A DNA stretch of 64,000 bases from Barthelona sp. PCE. Taxonomy: Eukaryota; Metamonada: BaSk clade. A program made the translations under genes and the position numbers. Below are positions 46,290-57,300 of this stretch, one piece after another. The stretch covers positions 124,001 through 188,000 of the forward strand of contig JAUFOR010000003.1 of assembly GCA_040285745.1 (NCBI GenBank), written 5' to 3'. Position 1 is the stretch's first letter. Every line of letters begins with the position of its first letter. The notes under the pieces were generated by a model, which saw nothing but the letters and a program-made list of their open reading frames with translations, was not told where the DNA came from and did no database searches.

Positions 46290-48950
46290 CTAGCAGTTAT
46301 TCACAAACCTTTTGATACTCGTACCTAAGCCCTGGCACACTCCCTGTGTGTGTGCTCTGATACGTACAATACCCTTAATGAAGCTGTCTTCAGTACAATC
46401 GATCGACACATTCATCATTGCATGATCGTTATAGATGGAAAGTGAGCTGAAATTCACACATAGTAACTGATCGATCTCAACGGTGTCCAAGTCGTCAAGT
46501 ATTGACATGTTTAATGAAGCACCCAAGTTCTTAACAAAGGTAGTAAGCGTATCTGTTGTGAAATTCCTGAAAACAACACGGTTCTCCCAGCCAGCCGAAG
46601 CCCATTTGCGTCGGAAGTCACCATTGGAGATGAAGTGTGGCCTGAGGAATTCGACTAAATCAATTCTGTAACAATCCAGTACAAGAGAGTCCTCCATCTG
46701 GAAGTCGATTGAGCCAAAGATGCATCCTGCCTCGGTCGAAGAGATGATGATTTCGCAGTCAACCAAGACGCTGGCGCCCTTTTTCAGTGAGTAAGGCTTG
46801 TTAGGGGCTGCGATCTTGACATCACCGTTACCAATGAGATCAATGTAGAAATTGTTGATTGTAGCGTCGCTAGTGTTATACACAAACAACTTAAGCTCGC
46901 TACTGACATCAGTGATGCGTAGAATGCACTCTACGTAAAGTTTATCATCGCTACCAGTCATAACACGCGTGTTCCACGTAGAAGCTTCTTCTTGTAATGA
47001 TCCCATCACGGAGCTCTTTGTTTGGACGGTACGGAACGCATATGGCTCGTCGTTCTCTTCCCCAAGGAATACAGCACGTGAAAATTTGCTCTGCTTCTTC
47101 TTGAGAAGGTTGGAATCATCAACACCTTCAATAAAGTTGATCGAGTCAAAGGTTCTGTGTTCTGGGGAGTTAGGCTTCAAAAAGAGCAGGTGCAGGCACG
47201 TCTTAACTCGTGGAACCTCAACATTATCTTTCACTGTCTTCAGAACATTTAGAAGAAGTAAAACGATCTTAGAGTGACATGTGGGGCATTTCTGGGCGCA
47301 GTACAGTGGAAGGACGAGCTTTGTGAGTGCAACACATAGTGCAGCACACATATCAAAATCGCTTGACGGGTCTGCAATGACTGCGCTCAAGTCAACCTTC
47401 TTAGAACTCTTCTTGCTAACCTCACGTTGGACGTACGATCCGTCCTTGGCAATACGGACAGTGGAGCTCACGTCAGGCGTCTCCTCGTCGTCTACCTCAG
47501 GCTCATCGGTGTCGGCCAGGCCAAGAACCTTCTCGATGGAGATGATTTTGAACAACTTCTTCAGGCAGTCCTCCACGCTGTCAAAATCGGCAACGCAGAA
47601 CCTACTTATCGTGAACAGAACACTCTTGAGAACGTTCCTGTCACTGATGCTGGACAGCTGCTCGGTTAACGAAAGCGCAACCTTGACACCCAGTTCGGGG
47701 TTCTTCTGAGCAACAACGTTGATAATGGAGCATGCCTCGTGCGCAAGGGTGCTGTTGCTGTCATAAACAAACGAACAGACCAGATCATCAATGTTAACAA
47801 CGCTCTCTGGTGCAATGTCTGTGATCTTACGGAGACAATCAAACATTAGCATACAGTAGCTCACCATCTTTTCGTCTCTCTTCTTCTCTGGTGTCGACAG
47901 AATAGTTGAAAGCTCTGACTTCAACGTGCTGACCAAAAACACTGCGTTTCCGGGGCTTATAAGGTTGAATATCAGATTCAAGACATCGTCGCGGAGCGCA
48001 AGGGGTACCGAGCGCAGCGAACGGACAAGGCCGACAGCTGACTGCTTGAGCTTATCGCCGTATCTGGAGTAGATCTCTGACAATCTCTGGATAACGCGTG
48101 CCTTCATCGAAGAGTCGCTCTGTTTCGCCATCAAGATATCAATATATGTTTGTGACGCGTTCTCGATGAGCTCGCTGGTGGGACTCAAGGAGATTAGAGC
48201 TTCAACAGATTCAATTCTAATGTTCTCGTTGTCTGACTGAAGCAAGACATGTAGGGTCTTTGCAGCGGCGTTTCTCTGGGGAGGACTGAGCATATTGGAG
48301 TGCAGGTGTTTCTTTGTCATCTGGACAATTGCTGAAGCGAGCGTGAAATCATTCATGAAGTTCCTCACATTTGCGCTCATCAACTTGAATGCAATTGAAG
48401 GGTTCTCTGCGAGCACGAAGCTGTACAACAGACGCTTGATGTTACTGTCGCTCTCCTTCTGTAATAATTCAAACAAAATTTCGTCTGCGCCCGTGAACAG
48501 ATCAGGATACCGATCGACAATGGCGATGAATGCCGCCACTGCATGCTGCCTAACATATGCGCTCGAGTCCTCTACACGTTCAAGAACGGCAATGAGTGTA
48601 TGTCTGGCGATCTCCTTCGACTCAACTCGACCTACAAAACGCATTGCAAATACCGCAACGTACTCGTTAATCGAACGGATGTCCTCATTAAGGCCCTCAC
48701 AAAGGAGAGCTTCTTGTGCACCCATAGAATCGATATGTTTCTCAAGAAAAAGAAAACTGACTTGCTTCAGGTCTTTATCAAGGATGTTGGGGAAGATAGT
48801 CTGCAGGAATTTGTTCGCTATGGTTGTATCTGTGGTCTTCCTGTTGAGGAGACCAGTCAGACCTTCTAATTTATCGATGCTATCACCATCGAACAGCTCT
48901 ATTACCTCCTTGCCCGGGATTACGGCTAGCTTGGGGATGTCAAAAGTCAT
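46290..48950 (-). CDS. COPB1: Coatomer subunit beta (beta-COP)
   Basis: 886 residues from the ATG at 48950 (MTFDIPKLAVIPGKEVIELF); an upstream Met at 49013 would add a non-family stretch and is rejected. The N-terminal two-thirds are adaptin-like HEAT repeats with the beta-COP block SAYVRQHAVAAFIAIVDRYPDLF near 130 and ESDSNIKRLLYSFVL near 165. The C-terminus is the appendage platform, ending VSIDCTEDSFIKGIVRIRAHTQG and LGTSI, close to the family ending with IRSKTQGIALSLGDKI. Beta-COP is part of the F-COPI subcomplex that coats Golgi-to-ER vesicles. The stop is TAG, 13 bp from the convergent SFI1 gene. Length is close to the family norm of about 950. Confidence 0.88.
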   Translation of the reverse strand: MTFDIPKLAVIPGKEVIELFDGDSIDKLEGLTGLLNRKTTDTTIANKFLQTIFPNILDKDLKQVSFLFLEKHIDSMGAQEALLCEGLNEDIRSINEYVAVFAMRFVGRVESKEIARHTLIAVLERVEDSSAYVRQHAVAAFIAIVDRYPDLFTGADEILFELLQKESDSNIKRLLYSFVLAENPSIAFKLMSANVRNFMNDFTLASAIVQMTKKHLHSNMLSPPQRNAAAKTLHVLLQSDNENIRIESVEALISLSPTSELIENASQTYIDILMAKQSDSSMKARVIQRLSEIYSRYGDKLKQSAVGLVRSLRSVPLALRDDVLNLIFNLISPGNAVFLVSTLKSELSTILSTPEKKRDEKMVSYCMLMFDCLRKITDIAPESVVNIDDLVCSFVYDSNSTLAHEACSIINVVAQKNPELGVKVALSLTEQLSSISDRNVLKSVLFTISRFCVADFDSVEDCLKKLFKIISIEKVLGLADTDEPEVDDEETPDVSSTVRIAKDGSYVQREVSKKSSKKVDLSAVIADPSSDFDMCAALCVALTKLVLPLYCAQKCPTCHSKIVLLLLNVLKTVKDNVEVPRVKTCLHLLFLKPNSPEHRTFDSINFIEGVDDSNLLKKKQSKFSRAVFLGEENDEPYAFRTVQTKSSVMGSLQEEASTWNTRVMTGSDDKLYVECILRITDVSSELKLFVYNTSDATINNFYIDLIGNGDVKIAAPNKPYSLKKGASVLVDCEIIISSTEAGCIFGSIDFQMEDSLVLDCYRIDLVEFLRPHFISNGDFRRKWASAGWENRVVFRNFTTDTLTTFVKNLGASLNMSILDDLDTVEIDQLLCVNFSSLSIYNDHAMMNVSIDCTEDSFIKGIVRIRAHTQGVCQGLGTSIKRFVNNC

Positions 48951-49103
48951 CAACAACCTGTAATGCGTGAATTGAGTAGCAATCCAAAAAACAATTTTCC
49001 CAAACTTCAACAATGATTTCTAACCCTCGATGGATCATACAAGCCACACGATGCCTCAAAGGCAAATGAAAACTTATCAAAAACGTTCTAAACTGAATAT
49101 TTA

Positions 49104-50300
49104 CTAAAAGACAAGATAGGGTTGTGAACTGTGAATACTGCCACCCCTCATCTTATCCTTGAACATGTCCTGCTTCGAAGAAAACAACAGAACCCTGAAA
49201 AGCGTAACCATAATTGCTGTAACAGCGTTCTGAGCTGTGTATGTCCATGAACCACCTGTACCGAAAACACCGCCTGTTACAAAGATAGAATCCCTGCATC
49301 CGAGCGTGAAGGGGCTGATCTGGCCGAAAGGAAGGGCGTACCCCGCAAGAACAGACATGCCAAACCAGATGCTGAACATATCATCGAGGTAATGCAGTGT
49401 CCAGTTCAGTGGAAGATCGCCCGATGAACGGTAGAGGTACATCCAGATCGCTCCCTCACAAATAATGTTGAAAAGCACAAGGAGGTAAGAGTTGATGGAA
49501 GAGCTGGCATTGTTAACGTGACAAAGAGCATAAACAGCACCAGTGATGATGTACATAGTCCACCTACCGTGTTCAACTGTGGGCTTCATGGGCTCGAATC
49601 CATCCTGCGGTCTTTCTCCGTCGGCTGTCAAAAGTGGTGGGTGTTTCTCAGATTCGTTATCCTTCATAAATAGAGCATTAATAAATCCTCTCCAAGCTGT
49701 CTCTTCATCGATAGCATTGATAATAAAGCAGAACTGCTGCACAAAGAAGAACCAGAACATGTAACCGACGGTGGAATGGGAGTAGTCGATGTCGAAACGC
49801 TCTCCGAAACAATCTAAAAATGAATACATCATGGGTGTGACACAGTGTGTTGCCGTGACGATGGCAGTGACTACAAGGATCCTAATGACCCATTTGGAAA
49901 GTGAAAAACCAAATTTTTTGATTCCTAAATCCTTTGTATTGTGACCTGCTAAATGATTAAGTAAAAGGGTGAAAGAGATGTTTATGGCACTGAAAAGGCT
50001 GTGCCACCACATCTGGGGGATATCGAACGAAGCTGCATTGGTGAATGTCCTTCGAATTATGGCGGAAACCATTGAGAAAAAAACAATAACTGTGCTGAAA
50101 ATAGCGGTCCTCAAACACTTGAGGAGGACCGAGTATGGGTCATCTTTGTTGCCTTTACGGAAGAGAGACCTGAAAAGCCCATCAATGAGTAAAATGAGGA
50201 GAAAAGCAACAAATGCTGCAAGACATGCTGTGCTTGCCTTAGTGGCGAGGCGGATGAACGTTTGCTCCTGATCAGAGTCAATAGAAAAGAGAAAACGCAT
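49104..50300 (-). CDS. CPBP/CAAX-type intramembrane protease-like protein
   Basis: 398 residues, ATG start (MRFLFSIDSDQEQTFIRLAT), with eight or so hydrophobic spans. The CPBP motif 1 is present as INAIDEETAWRGFINALFM near 195-212 (EExxxR), and motif 2 as VYALCHVNN near 260 (a hydrophobic then xxxH). A possible third motif lies in LHYLDDMFSIW near 308. CPBP proteins include CAAX protease Rce1, which trims prenylated proteins in the ER, and many bacterial Abi proteases. The EET-AWRG form is closer to the bacterial-type branch than to Rce1. Whether it is active and on what substrate is unknown. Confidence 0.72.
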   Translation of the reverse strand: MRFLFSIDSDQEQTFIRLATKASTACLAAFVAFLLILLIDGLFRSLFRKGNKDDPYSVLLKCLRTAIFSTVIVFFSMVSAIIRRTFTNAASFDIPQMWWHSLFSAINISFTLLLNHLAGHNTKDLGIKKFGFSLSKWVIRILVVTAIVTATHCVTPMMYSFLDCFGERFDIDYSHSTVGYMFWFFFVQQFCFIINAIDEETAWRGFINALFMKDNESEKHPPLLTADGERPQDGFEPMKPTVEHGRWTMYIITGAVYALCHVNNASSSINSYLLVLFNIICEGAIWMYLYRSSGDLPLNWTLHYLDDMFSIWFGMSVLAGYALPFGQISPFTLGCRDSIFVTGGVFGTGGSWTYTAQNAVTAIMVTLFRVLLFSSKQDMFKDKMRGGSIHSSQPYLVF

Positions 50301-50338
50301 GGGAAGAGAGTAATTAACAGAAATCCAGGGTGCTATGT

Positions 50339-52303
50339 TTATTCAGGGAAGGGTGGAGGTGTGCTGGCCAGCCCGGGACTAGTTGGTCGCCCAAACAGGC
50401 TCATCATGAGCTTATCACTTGCTAATTGTATTTCCTGTTTGTAGTTGTCAAATGCTGTGTCCAATACTTCTCCGAAGCCGTTCACACTTTCCAACAGCTC
50501 GCTAATAGCGTCTGCAGGCTGTCCGTCTGTAGATAGGTCCTTAATAAGGGAACTGAACTTGTTGTCATCATCCGAATCTAATTTCATGGATTTTCTCGAC
50601 ACCAACTGCCTTGCCTGTTTGATGAAGTTCTTCAACTTGGTCTTTTGCTGACGAGAAAGATTCTCAAAGTGATGTTCATCAATATCGTTCGTCATTATCA
50701 AGTCGTCGAGATCATTACTAAGCAAAATTCGGTAATCCTCGAAATAGCTGTTTGCCTTTGACTTCTCCTCCATCTCAAACTGTGACACGTGGTACGCATG
50801 CTCACAGATGACAATAAAAATATTCAACACCGCGTATATAAACAAAATTACAAACGTATATCCGAATATCCTTGAAGCAGTCGGACTCACCGCATACATC
50901 TCGTCGAATATATCCCTCATCTGATCACCGTTCATCATACAGAACAGGGTGATAATGGACTGAACATAGGAACCGAACCATCGACTGCTCATAGACCCAA
51001 ATACCATGTAACCATAAGCAGCGTAACCGCCGTACACCGGGATAATGCTCACCATGAACTTGCTGAGCATTGGAGCTGCCTTCTTAAACGTGTTAATGAG
51101 CACGTAATACTTTGAGAAATATTCCAGATATCTTGTGAGGTTAAACCACGCCAGTAAACCACCTACACCGTTGAGGATCGACACAAACTGCGGCCTGGTC
51201 ACCGCGCCGATGATGATGTTGGCGTCAGCAACCGCACCGATGATGTTGAATATGTTACCGATAATCTGTATGATGAACCAAAAGTCTATAAAAGCAAAGG
51301 GGTGGATAATCTTTGCCTGCTCGTGGAAGTCCTCGGGGAAGATTCCGTGGAATACAAGCTGTTCTTGACGTCTTTTGACACGTTTATGCAGACTATTTCC
51401 GCTAATTATTGCCTTAATACCCAGAACGATTGACATGAATGAGATCAAAATAATGAGGGCGTCCGTCGTGAATCTCAGTGGGAAAAAGGTGATACCCCAT
51501 CGCCAATCTACATTTTCCGGTGGCTTGAATCCTACTTCGCTTTCTAACGTATATAAAACTACACCATGACCTTGTAAAACATCGTAATCACCCAAGAAGT
51601 CCCACACGTACTTGACTGCGCCGTGGTCCATGATGTCGAAACTAACTACACGGAGTTTCATCTGAAACCGATCAATGAGCGAGAACAACTCCTTAATCTG
51701 GTACCCCTCCAGGTCTATGAACGGGTTTCCGTAGCCCAGGCTATCGAGCTCGTGCGTGCTCTTAATGATCTCCTGATAAAGGCGCATGTTTGCATCAGTG
51801 ATATTTATATCCGCAGGGATGTGATCAACGGAAATGAATTGAAGAGATGGTTTCAGCATCTCGCACCCGTGCTCCAGGTACAGGCTCTCGTCCAGGAAGT
51901 AGGGACGGTCATATGTGCTGGGGCATGTCCAAGGGCGTTGAAAGATCGTCAATGACTCCCTTGGGAATTTGTAGTATTGCTCTGTTGTGTAATTAACCTG
52001 GTCTATAATGGTTTCTAGGTCGTGGAATCTGAATAACTGTTCTTTAACCCATTCATACTCAAACATATCATCCAATAAGAAATGTTGTTGCAGAACACGC
52101 TTTGTTTCACCAACATAAAGCGAATACTGGTTACATGGCTTCAAAATTAAGTATGCGCATAGCAATGCCACAATCAAATGCATGCAAAACTTCCAAGGAA
52201 ATTTTCCAAATATCTGCAACTTCTGGAAAGGACTGAACGTCAAACGCTCATAATCGGTCATCTTACGCTGAGCCGCGTGAACATCTGCAAATTCGTCAAA
52301 CAT
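50339..52303 (-). CDS. Mucolipin (TRPML)-like cation channel
   Basis: 654 residues, ATG start (MFDEFADVHAAQRKMTDYER). A first span (MHLIVALLCAYLILKP) is followed by a large lumenal loop (about 60-265) with several Cys, then five more spans. The channel part has GLLAWFNLTRYLEYF near 388, YYVLINTFKKAAPMLSKFM near 405, VYGGYAAYGYMVFGSM near 425, the pore SIITLFCMMNGDQMRDIF near 450-465, and IYAVLNIFIVICEHAY as S6. Mucolipins have LFSLVNGDDM at the pore; the NGDQM here keeps the selectivity Asp. TRPML channels release cations from lysosomes. The C-terminus is acidic and coiled. It could instead be a polycystin-type relative, but the pore and loop fit TRPML better. Confidence 0.78.
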   Translation of the reverse strand: MFDEFADVHAAQRKMTDYERLTFSPFQKLQIFGKFPWKFCMHLIVALLCAYLILKPCNQYSLYVGETKRVLQQHFLLDDMFEYEWVKEQLFRFHDLETIIDQVNYTTEQYYKFPRESLTIFQRPWTCPSTYDRPYFLDESLYLEHGCEMLKPSLQFISVDHIPADINITDANMRLYQEIIKSTHELDSLGYGNPFIDLEGYQIKELFSLIDRFQMKLRVVSFDIMDHGAVKYVWDFLGDYDVLQGHGVVLYTLESEVGFKPPENVDWRWGITFFPLRFTTDALIILISFMSIVLGIKAIISGNSLHKRVKRRQEQLVFHGIFPEDFHEQAKIIHPFAFIDFWFIIQIIGNIFNIIGAVADANIIIGAVTRPQFVSILNGVGGLLAWFNLTRYLEYFSKYYVLINTFKKAAPMLSKFMVSIIPVYGGYAAYGYMVFGSMSSRWFGSYVQSIITLFCMMNGDQMRDIFDEMYAVSPTASRIFGYTFVILFIYAVLNIFIVICEHAYHVSQFEMEEKSKANSYFEDYRILLSNDLDDLIMTNDIDEHHFENLSRQQKTKLKNFIKQARQLVSRKSMKLDSDDDNKFSSLIKDLSTDGQPADAISELLESVNGFGEVLDTAFDNYKQEIQLASDKLMMSLFGRPTSPGLASTPPPFPE

Positions 52304-52576
52304 TGTGAAAAGGGATTATAAAGTTATAACGCCATCATTGCCTGTAAAATGTTCTTGATCTTCCCAGGGTGTATAACAGTCGTTTACAATGCCTCTAAGC
52401 AACACAATTTCAAAAAAAACAATCTCATCTGAATATATGTAGTAAAAACGATTGCAAACAATAACCATAAAAAAATCGGACTTGGTGTGGCGCAAAAACT
52501 TCTTTCCGTCAGTGTGAAAGAAAAATTCTTTCGTTAACACTTATTCAACGCTTTTCACAAACACATTTTTCCCTAA

Positions 52577-53641
52577 ATGTTAATTTTGGGCCTCTTTCTT
52601 GATTGTCCCATCGATAAAACGGGAACTGAAGAACGTGTGAAACCAAATCTAGAGTTTTGCGCAGAACTAAGTGCAGACCTAGCTACAGAAGTTCATTTTT
52701 TGTTAAAAGTACCAAAAAAATTATCTGGGCGCCCAGCTTTTTCGCAGAACAAGCGAAAAAACCCCTGTACAGTAGATCACATTCTTGATTATGAGGGATT
52801 CCCATATCAAAGTATCAGTTTCTCCACCAGTCCAGCAAAATCTGGATCAATCGCTACAGAGCAGCTCGTTTTGCTAAAGAAAGATGACTTTTTCAACCGT
52901 ATAAACGTGGATGGAGATTTTTTTATTGATGAGCACACCCTCTGTGTGTATGGTCGGATTCTCGTTCTAAACACTGGAACCGGTTTCCACTGCGACGTGA
53001 ATGGCGTTTTTTTTGAGACAATTGGAGGTTTCATATGGTGCACAAATGTTTTTGAATTTGAGCACACCAATCATTTCGTGACAAAACAGACCCTGCTCAC
53101 TTTAAAGAGCAACATAGACAGCGTGAAGGTGACAAACGTCATCAGCGATGCAGAAATACACGTTGGTGAATATAACTCCTTCCCTATGATTTTGAACAAA
53201 AATGGTAGAATGAACGCTATTATCAATTCTCAGAGTATTAATGTGCTAACTGTATACTTTGAGAGAAATACATATTGCTTCCGGATGGCGTATTACATCT
53301 ATAACGAGCAGATTCATGGCATGAAGCTACTACTGCAAATACCGCAGACAGTCAAGTGTGGTACATATAACGAGTGTGTGGTGACGATAGCAAACAACCA
53401 GTCCGTTGACCTGAACCTGACAGCGTCTATCCTTGGGTACCCGCATGTCGTCTGCACGCTTGACTCAATCCCTATTGGAAAGATCCAACCTAACGAACAG
53501 AAAACTTTTACAATTACATTTGTCATAACTAAGGCAGGATGTTTTGAAGTACCACTGTTTGAATTATACGATGTTGACACGAAAGATGTATACACAACCA
53601 GCTCTGTTTTCCTGACAGCCATTACTACACTTGATTATTAA
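52577..53641 (+). CDS. TRAPPC13-like protein
   Basis: 354 residues, ATG start (MLILGLFLDCPIDKTGTEER). All-beta, with the last ~100 residues resembling the Ig-like ends of TRAPPC13: VKCGTYNECVVTIANNQSVDLNL near 255, IPIGKIQPNEQKTFTITFVIT near 305 and FELYDVDTKDVYTTSSVFLT. TRAPPC13 is a metazoan and fungal (Trs65-related) accessory subunit of TRAPP complexes that control Rab activation at the Golgi. The N-terminal part, with VNGVFFETIGG, is less clear. The function is by pattern only and moderately sure. It converges on the HAD gene with an 18-bp gap. Confidence 0.55.
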   Translation: MLILGLFLDCPIDKTGTEERVKPNLEFCAELSADLATEVHFLLKVPKKLSGRPAFSQNKRKNPCTVDHILDYEGFPYQSISFSTSPAKSGSIATEQLVLLKKDDFFNRINVDGDFFIDEHTLCVYGRILVLNTGTGFHCDVNGVFFETIGGFIWCTNVFEFEHTNHFVTKQTLLTLKSNIDSVKVTNVISDAEIHVGEYNSFPMILNKNGRMNAIINSQSINVLTVYFERNTYCFRMAYYIYNEQIHGMKLLLQIPQTVKCGTYNECVVTIANNQSVDLNLTASILGYPHVVCTLDSIPIGKIQPNEQKTFTITFVITKAGCFEVPLFELYDVDTKDVYTTSSVFLTAITTLDY

Positions 53642-53659
53642 TGAAGATGATTAAAATGA

Positions 53660-54268
53660 TTAATTTTCAATCAGACTAACTAGCTCGGTAAGATCGCGAA
53701 TAACATGATCGCAGTGCTCAAAGAACTCTGCAGGATAGTTTTCATGCCTTTGGAATCCAACAGTGAGTGCTCCAGCGCGTTTCCCACACTCTACATCGAA
53801 TGTCCAATCACCAACAACAACGGTCTTCTTTGGGTCTACATCCAGGTTATCCATGATGTGCAGAATGTGTTGAGGGTGGGGCTTAACCTCCTGGCCGTAA
53901 TCACGAGAAGCCCAGCTGTCGAAAAACTTTTGTATATCAAACAACTCCATGGCTCTACACATGACCTTCTCATTGTTTCGAGTGAATAGGCCCAGTTTGA
54001 TACCCCTTGTAAACAATTCTTCTAGAACATAAATAGCATTATTAACCATACAAGCATTTTCAAGCCCACCAAGTTCCCAATTCTCAACATCATTCATAGC
54101 TGCTTCACGTTCAGGTAAGTCCATTCCCTCAATGGCTTCCAAAATCCCGTTCTTTGTGCAGACAGCGAACTTATCAAGTATGAGTTCGTGTAGTGACTTA
54201 TAGCATAATTTAGAGTCAACCAGTGTCTGGTCCATGTCAAATATGACAAGTTCGACCCCTGAGAACAT
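53660..54268 (-). CDS. HAD-superfamily phosphatase
   Basis: 202 residues, ATG start. All four HAD motifs are seen: motif I ELVIFDMDQTLVDSK near 6-20 (nucleophile Asp in DMDQT), motif II GIKLGLFTRNN near 90-100, motif III Lys in EVKPHPQHILH near 127 and motif IV VVVGDWTFDVECGKRAG near 147-163. The cap is a short helical C1 type, as in phosphoglycolate phosphatase-like enzymes. Substrate unknown. It is convergent with the TRAPPC13-like gene and lies 54 bp from the SCAPER stop. Confidence 0.9.
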   Translation of the reverse strand: MFSGVELVIFDMDQTLVDSKLCYKSLHELILDKFAVCTKNGILEAIEGMDLPEREAAMNDVENWELGGLENACMVNNAIYVLEELFTRGIKLGLFTRNNEKVMCRAMELFDIQKFFDSWASRDYGQEVKPHPQHILHIMDNLDVDPKKTVVVGDWTFDVECGKRAGALTVGFQRHENYPAEFFEHCDHVIRDLTELVSLIEN

Positions 54269-54322
54269 TTTTAATTCTCAATTACAGCTGAAAGGAAAGA
54301 AAATATCAAATGCTAAAAACTT

Positions 54323-57300
54323 TTACTCTTCAATCAACGCCTTGAGTTTTTCCATGTGTTCTGGGATGAATTTCTCCAATGTGCTCCACTGGAACACATC
54401 AATAACAACCCTTGAAGTACTCTCATCCTCAACAACATTGCGCAAAATAGAAGCCATAAAAAAGCACAATTCACGATAAAAATCTGCAAATTCCTCTGCT
54501 TCCTCTTCTTCCTCCTCTAATCTATCCTCTAAAGCATCAATTTTTTCGTCAAAAGTTTGTAAGTCTTCTCCCAATATTGATAGAAGTGTTGTAGAAGGTT
54601 GATTCTTTGCTATCTGGAACGAATTTGTGAGGAAAAAGAAAAGACCGTGTTGCGTAAACTCATTGATGAGTTCAATAACATTCAGGAATAAAGTTTCGAA
54701 AACCGACTCACTCCTATTTCTGGCAAAAAGCAAAATACGGCTGCAAGTATGCAACAACACATGTTGTAACGAACTTGTGCTCTTTAATTGTTCTGAAATA
54801 GAAAACACCTCCAGTTCATTACCTCCACGACCGAAAAGCTTATCATCGCTATTCAATTTCATGCGATCAGCGATTCTTCGAGTAACAAACCTGTCAAACT
54901 TGAGAAATTGCGTCAGACACCGTATCATCTGCGAAAAATCAACAATAACACCCATCAATAACTTGAATGGGAGTTCCTCTGTTACAAAATGATTAATAAA
55001 GGGAAGTCCTAAACTCAGCAACATGAATGGAATATTAAACAAGTCCGTTTCATAGATGATCTTTAAGAAGCTGAGCTGGATGCCAAAGCTTAAGTACTCT
55101 GCGTTTGCTATAATGGTGCTTATGAAATCAATGAACTCATGCACCATCTCGTTGGTGGAATTACTGAGCCCAAAGTCCTGAACAGCGCCGAACCGTGCTG
55201 CAACCTTGTGGAGAACACCTGCCAGCTGCACCATCGACGTGAGGTCGTGGTACTCCTGGATTGTCGTGTCGTATCGCGATGAGGCCAGCCTCTTCTGAGC
55301 CTCGGTCTCCTCTTCCTCATTCTTCGGCTTATCCACGCTCATCTGCATCAGCAATCCTTCCTCGATCTTGCACGCCTCTTCTTCCTCGACGTCCTCGCGT
55401 AGATCAAACATAAACTCTGTAGTCTCCCGTATAATATCTGTCAAAAGCTTGATAACGTGCGGGATGAGCTCGTGCTCGATGCAGCCTGTTCGGCCACCCT
55501 TGTTGTTGTTGGGGACAATATCCAATGTATCTCCGAGCAAACAATGCTTTGAGCCTCCAAAACATGGTGTACCAGGCAACAAACGACTCAAAAGAGATAT
55601 AATGTGCACATACCCGCCTGTACGCATGATGAAATCAACAATCCTACGATGCTTCAGCATATCGCTCATAACGTGGCATAGTATAACAAGAGACCTTGTT
55701 GTGTTATTCTGCGCATTGAAACCGCGACATAGTGCCTCTGGAAGGAAGACATGCAGGACAGCCTCCTCGTGCTCTGCCCTGAAAAACTTCCGCAGCGTCA
55801 GCAGTGATCGCTCGTACTGGACAATGTTTGTGATGATTCCCTGCGCGTCTGAAGCGAACATCTGCTCCAATATCTCGTTGATAGGGCGTCGCATACGCTT
55901 GGGCATCGAATTTAATGTGCTCGATATACACTGTGCTTGCGTAGCATACATTGTCTTCACAATTACATAACTCTCCTTGAACTGTCGTGATCTCGCGTAT
56001 ATCTTGGTTCGTATGCGCTTATACTTGCGTTTCAGTCCCTTCATGCGATCTGGGTCTACGTGGGCAGTATTGGGCTGGTAACCACGACCAAACACCAGCT
56101 CAGATGACACGTCGTTGGCGCTCAACGTGTAGCTTCTCACATTCTCCAGATGGGAGCGTGTTTGCACATGCGCCATGAGATCCGCTTCTGTCTTTAACAC
56201 AACGTTACATATCTTGCACAGACGTATGTTCCTGCGTTTCTTCGCGGCATTCACCTTCACTGTTTCTGCACTTGCCTTTTCCGCAATGCTCTCCAGTCGA
56301 GACCTGCGTCGCTTCTCGGAATCGCTGAGACGATGATTCAACTCCTTCAGACCCTTCCTCTGCTTCTCCAAATCCGCCAACTTTAACAACTGGACGCGGT
56401 TCTGCACCTCGCGAGTCTGATCTCGCGCGCGCTCGCTGACCGTTGTCAGATGCTGATTCTTTTTCTGTTCTGCAGTCGTCAGTTTATGATCAATCTCCGC
56501 CTTTCGGTTTTGTCTTTCGATCTCCTGCATCAGACGGACCTCGTCCACTCGCCTGAGCTGCTTCTGCGCCTGCTCCTTGATTTTTTTATGCTTCTCCTCA
56601 CGCCTCTTCTCTGCCAGCTTGATCTTCTCGTTGAAATCTAACCTTTTCACTGGTGTGATCTGCGGTGACACTGCGGTCTTGATTGGGCTCTTGTTGAGCT
56701 CATCAACGTTCTCCTCAATGATCCACATGACTCCACCCTTACCCTTTTCCTCCTCTCGTGAAGCGTTAAAGCTGTCCAGAAAGCTGTCGTTAATACTGTC
56801 CTCAAAATCACTCAAAACATCAATGCTACTCGCTATACTCTCCGTGTCATCAATATGGTCAACCACAGGTTCGATCACGAGCTCCTCGGAATACTCAATA
56901 GCTGTTGTAAATATATCACTAATTGCTAACTTCTCCAACAAAATTTGTATATGGGGTTTAATTCTTTCACGGACGACTTCAATTTTATCTTCATCATCTG
57001 GAAGTGTAAAGTCCTGAGAAAACTCTTCTAAAGCGGAAATCAAATCCGAAACATAATCTTTCCCTGATGTTACGTTAATATCCAAATTTATCTCTTGCAT
57101 GTTAACCTGTGTTTCACTCAGCTTCGATGGAGACCGCTGTATGATCTTTATGTCACCAGTTGGTGCTGCTGATGGATCAAAAAAGTATCCCGAATCTGTA
57201 CTATTAAATATCGAAAAACTATCAAATAATGGTGGTGCGGTAAGCGGTGAATTGTCTGGGAAGCTGTCAATCGATGGTGTCAGGATACCTGAGGGTACCC

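Noticed and set aside
49590-49620. Possible tRNA T-loop-like ggctcgaatcc
   Set aside because: It lies inside the CPBP-like coding frame, and no acceptor or anticodon stem could be found around it.
52316-52540. 74-codon minus-strand frame between the mucolipin-like and TRAPPC13-like genes
   Set aside because: Begins with GTG; the first ATG leaves only 50 residues with no domain. The codons look partly gene-like, so a small or spliced gene is not excluded.
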